Source: Albugo candida
Taxonomy: Eukaryota; Oomycota; Peronosporomycetes; Albuginales
Direction: 5' to 3'
NCBI GenBank assembly: GCA_040437565.1
Contig: JBDOQK010000010.1
Span: forward strand, 248,001 to 312,000
Length of the DNA: 64,000 nt
Under the pieces are notes generated by a model that did not search any database, was not told the origin of the DNA, and saw only the letters and a list, made by a program, of their open reading frames with translations. Positions 11,901 through 21,961 of the stretch are shown in pieces. Made by a program: the position numbers and the translations under genes. The first letter of the stretch is position 1; every line of letters begins with the position of its first letter.

Positions 11901-14643
11901 ATGAGATTGTCGAGTTTGAGAAGAAGGTTCGTGATGGTACTGTGGAGCCAAAAGCTGTAATGCAGATGAAGAAAAACAAAGAGGGACAAAGCTTGGATAC
12001 GTTCGAAGATCGATGGAGTTGGTTGCTAGCTTCATCGGAACTGCCTCCAACCAATACTTCGCTCTACTTTTTCACTGAGAAGCATCCGTGGCGGCGAGTG
12101 GCATTTGCAATCATCAATCATCCCATTTTTGACAACATTGTGCTGCTGTTAATTGCTGTGTCTTCAGTCGCTCTCGCAGTCGACAACCCGCTATCTGATC
12201 CAAGTTCATCGAGTGCCAAATCGCTCAAAACGCTGGAGAAAATTTGTACGGGAATATTTACTATTGAAATGCTTTTCAAAGTGTTTTCATTGGGTTTATT
12301 CATGCACAAAGAAGCGTATTTGCGTAACAATTGGAACGTGCTGGATGGGATCATTGTTGTCACTTCCTGGGTCACCTTGATCGCCGAGTCATCGACACAA
12401 GTCGCCAATTTTAAATTTCTTCGACCCTTACGTGGTCTTCGAGCCTTCCGTCCACTTCGAATGATCAGTCGACGTCCAGGTCTCAAACTCGTTGTGAACG
12501 CTCTTTTTGAATCCGTGCCGGCTGTCATGAACGTCATGTTTGTATGTGTGCTATTTTATCTCATCTTTAGTATCATAGCGGTCAACAACCTCAAAGGAAC
12601 CTTTTACGAGTGTACGGGCAAAGTGTTTGATCAGCTGAGTCAACCTCAATTGAAATTTCTCACAATACCCTCCCCGTGGAAAGAGCTCTCCAACGAGCAG
12701 AAAAACTGGTTTGAAAACACAACTTGTCATGGCTTTACGACATTTGAACCGTACCCAGACGCGTCAGATTTGACTCGAATCACTTCTCGATACGTATGTG
12801 AGTGTTGGGGCGCTTCATGGGAACCTCCAATTCCATGGAACTTTAACAATATTGGATGGGCAATGCTGACGTTCTTTGAGCTGTCGACCACCGAAGGCTG
12901 GGTGACGGTCATGACGCAAGCCATCGACGCGACCGATATCGATATGCAACCAATTCGCGACAATCAAATGAAATGGGCGTACTTTTTTGTGGTATTCAAC
13001 CTCGTGGGAAGTTTTTTTGTGGTGAATTTATTTGTCGGAGTGATTATCGACAATTTCAATCGGATGAAAGCGGCTTTAGGAGGCGATTTTATGCTTACTC
13101 CCGAGCAAAAGAAATGGATTGAGGCGCAAAAAGCAGCGTTGCGTATTGGGCCCGTGCGTGCAGTCAAAGTGCCTAAAAACAAGTATCGAAAGTGGATCCA
13201 TACAATCGTCCGAGCTTCCGGCTTTGAATGGTTTAGTATGATTTGTATTATTATCAATACGTTACTTATGGCGGCTCAATACTTTGGAGAAGCGACATTA
13301 CAACTACGTGTTGTGAATTGGATCAATGAGATATTTGCTGGTGTGTTTACAATGGAGGCTTTGATGAAAGGAGTCGCGTACGGGTCCAATTACTTTGAAG
13401 ATGCGTGGAATCGATTCGATTTCTTTGTAGTTGGGGGGACTCTATTAAGTGTGATTGTAGAGGCGGTAACTGGGACATCGGTACGTTCGATGGCAATGTT
13501 AATTCGTGTGTTTCGAGTCACAAGAATTATGAGATTGATTAAAGCTTCCAAAAGTATCCAACAGATTTTGACGACTTTATATGTGGCGCTTCCGGGACTT
13601 AGTAATGTTGCATCGATTCTGTTTCTAATGCTGTTTATCTATGCAACGATGGGAGTACAGTTGTTCGCAAAAGTCGCGCATGGAGATAATGTCGATGATC
13701 ATGCGAATTTTCAAGGGTTTTGGACAGCGATTTTACTGCTGCTTCGTTCTGCGACCGGAGAAGCTTGGGATGCACTGATGCACGATTATGCGACCAAGAC
13801 GCCAGGATGTGTGTCGGATCCTTCGTTTAATGCGTCTATGTGCGGTTTTCACAATTTTGATGGATGTATACCGCTGAATGGATGTGGGAACCCGATTGCG
13901 TATATTTATTTCTGCACATTTACGCTTTTGGTCACATATGTGATGTTGAATTTGACAATAGCTATCATTTTGGAAGGATTTTCGTCCTCTCAAATCGACG
14001 AAGAACCTATTTTTGAACCGGCATTATTGCTTGAATTTCGAACAAAATGGTCGTGGATTGATCCAAAAGCGGTTGGGTACATTCGGGTACAAGCATTGTG
14101 TATTTTAGCCAATATCTTGGGTCCACCTTTGGGTATCGCGAATAAGAAAATGAACCGGAATCAGTTTGTGCGATACACAAGTACGAGGACGGGCTAAAGT
14201 TCGGTCGATACGTATGCTTATGATGTATTATGATTGTAGATAGTTTGTACCTTCCTTTGTACGAAGATGAAATGATCCATTTTCGAGATGTACTGCTGGC
14301 AATGACGCGGGAATTGGTCAAGGAGGTGCGTAATTGTGTAGATATGCACGTATGCTCTCGACTCACGTGCGATCTCTTTTTATTTGAGTAGAATTTGTCC
14401 AAAAACGCGCAAGATATTTCGGAAGTAGGCGTCTGCCATGCGGATGAAACAACACGACGTCGACTTGATTTTCATGCGCACGATTACTTTGCTATCTCTC
14501 GGATCCAGCATGCGGTCCTTCGTTGGCTTCATACGAAACGAGAATTGGAGGCTTTGTACATGGAGGAGTACAAGAATAAGATTAAGAAGCCCAGCGGCCG
14601 ACCAAAGAAGACACGAGACGCTCGCGTGTATACGATTGGATGA
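8943..14643 (+). CDS. Four-domain voltage-gated cation channel, EEEE filter (calcium-type)
   Basis: Six exons (8943-9580, 9639-11115, 11173-11259, 11312-14180, 14240-14325, 14392-14643) encode 1802 residues, and all five introns (52-66 nt) keep phase. Four homologous six-helix domains are visible, each with an S4 segment of spaced arginines, for example IRTIRVLRPLRSL (I), LRTFRLFRVFKLARNW (II), FLRPLRGLRAFRPLRM (III) and LIRVFRVTRIMRLIKASK (IV). The pore loops read TQEGW, TGENW, TTEGW and TGEAW at about residues 437, 755, 1260 and 1549. The glutamate of all four matches the EEEE locus of calcium-selective Cav channels rather than the DEKA of Nav. The post-S6 tail (LPLYEDEMIHFRDVLLAMTR) resembles the proximal C-terminus of Cav alpha subunits. 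It should form a plasma- or flagellar-membrane calcium channel. Selectivity is inferred from the filter only. No auxiliary subunit gene is nearby. Confidence 0.92.
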
Positions 14644-14699
14644 AAAATGATATGAATCACGCAAAATTATAGCAAATTGAATTGATGAATTGTATGAAA

Positions 14700-14744
14700 C
14701 ATACGAATTGTACGAATCATACGAATTGTACGAATCATACGAAT
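14700..14744. repeat. Short 18 bp tandem repeat between convergent genes
   Basis: The unit CATACGAATTGTACGAAT occurs twice exactly (14700-14717, 14718-14735) and then in part to 14744. It fills the 115 bp between the channel stop and the stop of the BED-RraA gene. Related degenerate copies precede it. Confidence 0.85.
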
Positions 14745-14758
14745 AGCAGGTTTCATGG

Positions 14759-15760
14759 TTATAAAGGTTGTGATCGAAAGCGCTGGAAGGAACGTTGAAG
14801 AGAATCGCCTTGCTGTACGGCATCAGTTATGCTGTTATCCTGCTCCTCGATCAATTCAGCTTTAACGGCAATGTCATTTGCATGTTCTGTCGGAATTACA
14901 ACAACGCCATTGACATCACCTCGAATTATGTCGCCACTTCGTACCACACAACCGGAAACAGCAATTGGTAGACCCACATTCACAACAGAGGTCGCATTTC
15001 TCGACCCGTGAACCGATCTGCCACGGGAGAACGCTGGGAAACCCATGGTACATAATTCTTGTAAATCACGGACCCGTCCATCAGTCACAACACCGGCGAC
15101 GCCGCGCGCCTTGGAAGCAGTTGCGAGCAAACCACCAAATACAGCAGTAGTGCTCTTTTCGGGCGCGCTGATCACAATCACATACCCCATATCTGCGGTG
15201 TCGATGTAATGAAATGGTAATTTCTTGACTTCCGGTCCTTTGTTAGGCAAAACTTTTACAGTGAATGCGGGCCCACAAATGTTGACAGAAAGCGGGTTGT
15301 CGTACCCTTGAACTAGATTTACATCCACTAAGTGTCCTTGAATATTACTATGAGCCAAAGCGTCTGCGATAGCGCAAGTTGATAGTTTGGCAAGTCGTAA
15401 CAGCAAATTTGTATCAAACGTAATATCCGAGTCCAACATCCGAAGTCCTTGAAGCATATGAGAGTTTGTATGATTCCCGTAATTTACCGTTGCATTAGAT
15501 GAAAGATTTAAATTGGTACTCATGGAAGTAGCAGCGCCACTATCGTTTGCGGCACCAGACACGTTCAGGGATGGAGGCGAGCGCTGATTGCTTTGAAAAT
15601 TAGGACAGCAATCTGTCTGTCGAAGATGTTCTGCGAGTCGCGTTGCATTTGAAGCGTACTTCTTTTTACACTTTTTACATTCGTATCGCGCTAATCCTTT
15701 GCCACCAATGGGCTCCAAGCGGGTAAAATAATCGTATACATTACTCGGCTTGCGGCCCAT
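14759..15760 (-). CDS. BED zinc finger fused to RraA-like aldolase domain
   Basis: A single exon of 333 residues starting at MGRKPSNVYDYF. Residues 8-55 form a BED-type zinc finger: VYDYF, then YECKKCKKKYASNATRLAEH and a final Cys, i.e. C-x2-C-x15-H-x6-C, the DNA-binding finger common in hAT transposases and boundary factors. After a Ser/Asn-rich linker, residues about 115-320 form an RraA/HMG-aldolase fold. Its marks are CGPAFTVKV, the GGLLATASKARGVAGVV strand-helix, the metal-site motif TDGRVRDLQEL, and the closing GDIIRGDVNGVVVIP. RraA-like enzymes cleave or decarboxylate oxo-acids such as 4-hydroxy-4-methyl-2-oxoglutarate using a divalent metal; the bacterial RraA founder binds RNase E instead. 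The catalytic Arg-Asp pair is kept, so the domain may be active. The substrate is unknown. It is convergent with the channel gene. Confidence 0.85.
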   Translation of the reverse strand: MGRKPSNVYDYFTRLEPIGGKGLARYECKKCKKKYASNATRLAEHLRQTDCCPNFQSNQRSPPSLNVSGAANDSGAATSMSTNLNLSSNATVNYGNHTNSHMLQGLRMLDSDITFDTNLLLRLAKLSTCAIADALAHSNIQGHLVDVNLVQGYDNPLSVNICGPAFTVKVLPNKGPEVKKLPFHYIDTADMGYVIVISAPEKSTTAVFGGLLATASKARGVAGVVTDGRVRDLQELCTMGFPAFSRGRSVHGSRNATSVVNVGLPIAVSGCVVRSGDIIRGDVNGVVVIPTEHANDIAVKAELIEEQDNSITDAVQQGDSLQRSFQRFRSQPL

Positions 15761-15938
15761 TTGTTACGTTATTTTCGTAAATTGCACTTAGAAATATTCC
15801 CTGTATCGGTTATCCGACGCTGGCGGTACGGAGATAAGAATTTATGGTAATATTACCTACTGATTTAACTGTAGTTTTTCTCATGCTTACTTACAGTACA
15901 AAATACAGTTGGACAATCTGATTCTAATTGATCTCAAC

Positions 15939-17015
15939 TCAGATCGATTCAGATTCGTCAGAGCCGTCTATTTCTTCTGATACAAATTCCCGAATTTCAG
16001 GCTCAGCGTTGAACCTCACTGTAAACTTCTTTCTGCCCGTTTTCCAACTCAAAGGATCTAAAGATGTTATGTGAGCGGGAACCCTTCCGCACGCTTGTAC
16101 CAACCGCTCCCGGATGGCCGCTTGCTCGGTAGATTGATGTTGCACTAATCGCATTTGAGAGTCGAGTCTCCTTGACCGCAAAAGCGTACGCCCCAGTCGA
16201 TGATCTCCGTCTTCGCGAGAAGTACTCTTACGAAACCCGCCAAGAAATGTTACCAAATTGGGGTCCGTCGCGTCGAATTGAAGTCCACCGGAATCTATTC
16301 GCCGTAAATTACTTCCGTAGGAACCTTCAATGTTGACATTGGAGAATGAATTTCGAGCTTGTGATTCTTCCTCATCCGAGCTTACCTCAATATTCGTTTG
16401 TTCGTTCAAGTTGCTCCTAGTACTTTCTTGTTGTGGAGTCTCCACCGGCACGATAATATCATGATCGACTATTTCCTCATCGTCCTTGGTAATCAGAATC
16501 GGTAGCTTGTCTTCTTCGGACTCTAAAAGTGCGATCGACGAACTCTGACGAACCACTTTTTGTAGTTCTCTCTGTACTTGCTTTTTGTGACGGAAGTAAT
16601 CTTTCGTTGAAGTGGCAGAAATCATCATGTCATCTTTCTCATTGGAGGTTGGACTTGGCGTCTCAGTCGAGTCACTCATGTCTTTCGAAACGTAATTATA
16701 AGATGATGCGGAATTCCTCTCCCCTCTTTGCTGTATACTCATTGACGGCTCGGAAATTCGGAAAGACTCATTCGATAATGGCTGTTCGAGAAACGTACTC
16801 GTAGATGAGGTTCTCGGTCGGCGATGATGCCGATTCGCAGTACTAAATTGGCTGTAGGCAGTTTGAGCGTTGTATATGAAGCGTCTACGCGGTCGAATAC
16901 TTTCATACTCATCATTTCCATCTCCTGCACCGAAAGATTCCCCTCCGTCTTGCTTGGTGTGAGTCGGAGACAGCCTCTGATTATCGGACGACTGCGTCGA
17001 CTGGGCTGATAACAT
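15939..17015 (-). CDS. Hypothetical low-complexity (disordered) protein
   Basis: An intronless frame of 358 residues starting MLSAQSTQSSDNQRL. The composition is Ser, Gln, Arg, Asp and Glu rich with no membrane segment or recognised domain, so most of it is probably unfolded. The C-terminal part is the most ordered looking: LDPLSWKTGRKKF followed by TVRFNAEPEIREF and an acidic tail. A basic run before V-x-F recalls docking motifs of protein phosphatase 1 regulators, but the spacing is not exact, so this is only a suggestion. It lies 178 bp downstream of the CUE-like gene on the same strand. The long clean frame and codon use like its neighbours support a real gene. Confidence 0.65.
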   Translation of the reverse strand: MLSAQSTQSSDNQRLSPTHTKQDGGESFGAGDGNDEYESIRPRRRFIYNAQTAYSQFSTANRHHRRPRTSSTSTFLEQPLSNESFRISEPSMSIQQRGERNSASSYNYVSKDMSDSTETPSPTSNEKDDMMISATSTKDYFRHKKQVQRELQKVVRQSSSIALLESEEDKLPILITKDDEEIVDHDIIVPVETPQQESTRSNLNEQTNIEVSSDEEESQARNSFSNVNIEGSYGSNLRRIDSGGLQFDATDPNLVTFLGGFRKSTSREDGDHRLGRTLLRSRRLDSQMRLVQHQSTEQAAIRERLVQACGRVPAHITSLDPLSWKTGRKKFTVRFNAEPEIREFVSEEIDGSDESESI

Positions 17016-17193
17016 TCCAACTTGAAAAATACCGAGTCCGAAAGACGACGTTGTGTGTCACATAGAACCACAGGAAAGAAAATCACAACGTATGTACCGT
17101 ATATACCGCGTGTACCGTGTGCAACGTGTTTCTTATTTTTCTTTTAACAAAATGATTTTTTTCTAATGGATTACATGGTCCAGTCGGATCACT

Positions 17194-19011
17194 TCACGCC
17201 GATAAACGACGGTGCCAACCTTGTAATTTCAGATATTGAAGCGAGTATTCTACTTTACACGATGGTTTATACGACGCGATATGGTCCAATTCTACAGAAA
17301 CACTTTCATTCTTTGTTTCTGCGACAATTTTCTACAAAAGCGCTTTTCAGTTTCTCACTAAGTACTTATAACAATTCGTACCTCTTCTTTGAGTACGCGA
17401 TATTTGGCGTGTTGGCGGAATGATTCTTCTGTCATGCGGTTTTCGCCCTCGTGATCTAAATGCGTCTCGTTTTCCTGCTCTCTGTTCGTACTTCTCGCTG
17501 GATCAAGCGGAATCGCAGAACAAGCGCCAGGTGTGCAGTAATACAAACATCTTGGCAGTTTGAGTAACATGTGTACATTCCGACCGACGCGGAAAATTTC
17601 TGATTCGTCAGCTTGACACGGCAGCATGAGACAGCACTTGAAGGTAGATAAAGGCATTTCGCCTATACCAAACGCTCTCCCGTGCGATAAACTGGTATGA
17701 AGATGACTCAATTCATCAAAATCGCGCCGATGAAACCTGCAGTTTGATGTGAGTTTTCCTGTAATGGAGTCGCACACATAATTTACGAACACTCCTCCCG
17801 ATGCGGAATGAAACTCTAATTTCTCTCCAAACTTGTGATTAAATAAATGAGCGTGTAAAACCGACCTCCACATGACATCCAATTCGGTGATGGAGAAGAA
17901 ATGTGCCTACATTGAAAGATGATAAATTTTGAAGAAGCGATTTCGTCTTACGTACAAAAAATCCTTCGTGTCCGGCTTTTTCAACACGCCTCCGCTTCTG
18001 ACCTGTTGCCGCTCTATGATCGTCTTTCAAGTCTTGATAAATCTCTCCTGTAGGACACGGTGGTTCCCATAAGACCGATTTTAATTCGGCAGAGGCTTCT
18101 TGCTACAAAAAAAACGCGTAATTAACCGCTGGATTAATGTGCGATTTCCTAAGTAGCAAACCGATCCCAATGCTTTTGATGATTTGTTAAGTAACGCGAC
18201 TCGATTGTGAGCCAGTTTACTGGGATTGATATTTAACAGCTCTATCAAATGGAAGTTAATTACACTTTATATTTCGTGCTCATCGTACCTATCAAACTCT
18301 TTTGCACAACGACTCCATCAAATGCAGCCCAATAGACTTCTGTTCTCGGAGTATCGATATTTTCTCGCGTTTCGGCTACTCGAATTCGTTTGTTAAGTGG
18401 AAGGATTTGGCCTTGAAAAAAAGCTTCATCTCCAGAATCGTAATACGGCGTCACATTTTCATCATCATCGTCTTCGTCTTCTTCCTCATCTTCTTCATCT
18501 TCTTCATCCTCCTCATCTTCTACTTCTTCCTCTTCATTGACTTCTTGCGGCTCAATTTCTCGCGCAGGATTTACTTCCGATCGGTCGTTATTGACGAGAT
18601 TGTACTGCGTAGAAACGATAAACATTGGTGTTGAACGAGCCGATTCATTGTTCACAGGATTCGCACTGCCGATTTCAATTTGTGAGGCTGTTGTCTCAAA
18701 AGAGCTGTTAGGCGCTCGAGTGCTCTGCCATCCATTCTCAACAATGTAGGTGGAAGCAGCTTCAATATTGCCATGAAACATATCACACTTAACACGGGAT
18801 CAACTCAGGATGCTTCTTGATTGAACATCATCATGAAACGTACCACCCGTTGTAATGTCGAGACTGGGACGTGTGGAAATACGTTCTCTAGAGTTTCCAT
18901 TAAACCTGGAATTCCTGGAAATTTTTTGGATAGTACCGTGGGCAACAAAACAGACGCACGGTCAGAGCGTCTATTTTGAGATACTGAGGAAACACATGTT
19001 GAACTTTTCAC
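17194..19011 (-). CDS. CUE/UBA-like protein with acidic run
   Basis: Six minus-strand exons: 19011-18844, 18787-18289, 18241-18162, 18102-17956, 17906-17382 and 17331-17194, with introns of 56, 47, 59, 49 and 50 nt all in phase, total 518 residues. Residues 37-75 (LMETLENVFPHVPVSTLQRV, then CDMFHGNIEAASTYIVENGW) look like a CUE or UBA helical bundle, with an FP motif and a final N-G. Such domains bind ubiquitin, and this layout occurs at the N-terminus of RING-in-between-RING ligases. No RING or other cysteine ligase core follows here. Instead there is a run of about 27 Glu/Asp residues, a basic KRRRVEKAGHEGFF segment, and a Cys/His-containing C-terminal region with no known match. A ubiquitin-binding adaptor is the best inference. 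The start is the first ATG of exon 1. Confidence 0.68.
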
Positions 19012-19878
19012 ACACGAGCGAACTTGATTGATTGGAAGGTTTAGTTGAGTTTGTGTCTTGTATCACGATAAGTGCGGCCAGAGCAATCTGTGTCTCGCAT
19101 TGCAATTTACTTCGGTAGTAGGAATTGTCAGCTTAGACGATACAAGTTGCTACCGTGATGTGTTGGATACGTTATGAACGTTGTTCTTTACCAATATTAG
19201 TGCAGTCCGAGTTTTCATGCTTTCCAAACAGGAGGCATTCTAGGAATAGTCAGTTTTGCATGTACAAAACGATACTTGATGCAGATATCTTTTTATCCAG
19301 GAAATGTAAGTCTTCCTGTGAAACACAATTTATCGCATCATACCAATCTACATCTTAACAGCAAGCACGAGCAAAGCGATTCGGGTGCGTAAAGTGATCG
19401 CGTGCGTACCTAAAGAGGGTAGATTAGCTGACCCCTACCCCTACCCAAGCTCAAGTTTGAATTTTTCTCTGCGTATAGAGCTGAGAGCGACTGTTGCTTT
19501 TAGTCGTGCACGCCAACCTCTTCTCTTTCGATACGATCAAGGTTGAGGAAAGAAAAGCCGGCGCTTCTTGTATATTTCTTTTCAGTAGGGCTCCGCGTAC
19601 TTAAGCATTTCTGGAAACACGCTGTTACTCACACTACAGTAGAGGTGACAATAGGAGAAAAGCGGGACACATACATAGTCAATTTATAGGTGTCATTTTT
19701 ATCATCACGTGAGTGGCACAACCATTGTTACACGCACAGTAAAAAGTAGCAGTGTACATTCTTCCTCTGTACTGCATACAGTTAGTGGGTATATAGAAAC
19801 GCATCGACGTGAGTGATTCCGTTCCTCATTCTTTGGCAAATCGAGTAGTTACAAGTCAGTCGATATACACATCACAAT
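19012..19878. other. Divergent intergenic region, possible initiator
   Basis: About 0.87 kb between the starts of the CUE-like gene (-) and the RINGv-FHA gene (+). At 19824-19843 the sequence TCCTCATTCTTTGGCAAATC loosely resembles the oomycete initiator (TCATTY with a downstream CAAA), about 50 nt before the ATG, where such elements usually lie. No RNA gene or repeat could be supported. Confidence 0.35.
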
Positions 19879-21850
19879 ATGAGCACATCAACAGATAAAC
19901 GGTGGAGCATTTCACGCGCAACAGAATTCTTCAGCGGCGACGGGAAAGCAGATATGTACGTTTGTGAGTCACTATACGGAAGTCCGTATTCTCACTGTGC
20001 GAAACGTACCACAGGTTAGAGATTCGTGCCATAACGGCAATAACAAAAGGCTCCACTGGCAAACGAGATAAGTTCCGTCGCACAGTATCGAAAGCCGGCG
20101 TTGCTATTTACGGGCCAAAGCACGCTCAAAGTAGCGGTGAGTACCATCCCAATACAGCGGTTCTCGAACGGCGGTCATATATTTTGTAATGTTTCAGATA
20201 TTATCGCATCCAACACACGCGAGAGGATATATATTGAAGACCCACGTGCTCCATGTCTCAATATCGACTATTCTAACGAAACATACAGCCTTCTTCCTTC
20301 TTCAGAGAAATTCTCCGCACATACCGGGATTTGCCAAATACTAGGCACCAAGTCGATTCGTGGTGGAAAACATCGAATTCGGGTAGGCGATATCATCCGA
20401 TTTGGCTCAGTAGGTTTACTGGTTACCGAAATCGATACTGCTGGTCAAGGTCCCAATGACGCGACTTTAACGTCTCTTGAAACCGCAAATCTTATTCAGC
20501 GTGTAATTTGTCACGACGCGCTCAGTGGGGCTGATGTAGACAGCGGATTGGATACTGATGATGATGTGGGTGATATCTCCGGAAATGATGAGTCTAAAAC
20601 CATTCAGTCACAGAACTTTCGACAATCGTCCTACGCCGTCTGTTACGTCTGTTATGATGAATCAGAAGATGATAATCCTCTAATTGCACCGTGCAAGTGT
20701 ACCGGGGATACCAAATACATTCACCTCAATTGCCTCAAACGATGGAACACAAATGGCGAAAAAAATGATGTGTGCGCGGTTTTGGATGAAAGCAATGCGC
20801 GCACGTGCTCGATTTGTAAAGCCCCATATCCGTCAAAGACCAAAGTCGAAGATGGTAGAATAGTATCCTTACTACCTGATCGACTACAAAGTCCTTCCAT
20901 AATGTTCCAAGTGGTTACGAAACACTCCTCATCGACACTGAATTTATCGACGCGGTATGAGCTGAGTTACAAGACGCTATTGGAAAATGACGTACATCGA
21001 CCGTTGATGGTCGGCCGATCGTCCCAGTGCGATTTGGTACTAAAATATCGCACTGTTTCGACCGTGCACGCAGAAATTCATTACGTAAAGGTACATACTC
21101 GCGTCCTTGCCATTTTACCAAACATCAAGCAATTACATCTATGTAGGGTGAGTTCTATCTGAAAGATGCNNNNNNNNNNNNNNNNNNNNNNNNNNNNNNN
21201 NNNNNNNNNNNNNNNNNNNNNNNNNNNNNNNNNNNNNNNNNNNNNNNNNNNNNNNNNNNNNNNNNNNNNTCGTCCCAGTGCGATTTGGTACTAAAATATC
21301 GCACTGTTTCGACCGTGCACGCAGAAATTCATTACGTAAAGGTACATACTCGCGTCCTTGCCATTTTACCAAACATCAAGCAATTACATCTATGTAGGGT
21401 GAGTTCTATCTGAAAGATGCTGGGAGTTCCAATGGGACATTACGATACATTTATCGTCCTCTTCAACTTCAAAGCAATCAATCCATCCACATCAAGGTAA
21501 GCAACTTAATTGGTGCAATATGTCGAAAAGGGCTTACATTTGATGTGTAGTTTGGTCGAACTGTTCTATCGGTAAAACCGTCAAAAAAGATGCGATTAAC
21601 TCATTTTTTTGCCAATCATACGCCAGGATTTCTGAATCAAAATGCCGTACGCGAAGACGGCGATGATAGCGATGCACATGAGACGACTTCTCCGCGCATT
21701 TATGCGACACCAAGAACAGGTCAGAGCCGGTTACGCACCGCATTTGCTTCTCAACCGCCACCACAAATCCAACATTCTATGCAAAATACGTCTTCATCAT
21801 CGCAAGTTCAGACTTTGCAAAATCAAATTCAGCGTTTAGATTTGAATTAA
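19879..21850 (+). CDS. RINGv (RING-CH) plus FHA domain protein
   Basis: Exons are 19879-19955, 20015-20136, 20198-21090, 21398-21496 and 21551-21850 (introns 59, 61, 56 and 54 nt), 496 residues. A 100-N gap at 21170-21269 lies at the start of exon 4, and the 151 bp before it repeats after it, so exon 4 is counted once. From about residue 214 there is a RINGv finger: CYVCYDE, PCKCTGDTKYIHLNCLKRW, then CSICKAPYP, the C4HC3 pattern of MARCH-type E3 ubiquitin ligases. Residues about 320-400 form an FHA domain (MVGRSSQCDLVL, STVHAEIHY, FYLKDAGSSNGT), which binds phosphothreonine. An N-terminal segment ending IRVGDIIRFGSVGLLVTEI may be a second, divergent FHA. No membrane segments follow, unlike animal MARCH proteins. 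It is likely a soluble E3 that selects phosphorylated targets. Confidence 0.85.
21170..21269. other. Assembly gap (100 N) with 151 bp duplicated flanks
   Basis: Bases 21019-21169 equal 21270-21420 exactly (offset 251). This duplicates the end of exon 3, an intron and the start of exon 4 of the RINGv-FHA gene. Confidence 0.95.
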
Positions 21851-21961
21851 GTCAAAGATCGAGTGTGTGAGTATCAATATCGTTATTAATATAATCAAAA
21901 AAGGGAGTCACCATCTTCTCGTCCTTCCGGACTTTTTATTACTAGAGGAGTGTATGGCGTT

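Noticed and set aside
18440-18560. Plus-strand ORF of Phe/Ile-rich residues opposite the acidic run
   Set aside because: It is the complement of a GAA/GAT-coded acidic stretch and so gives a false hydrophobic protein.
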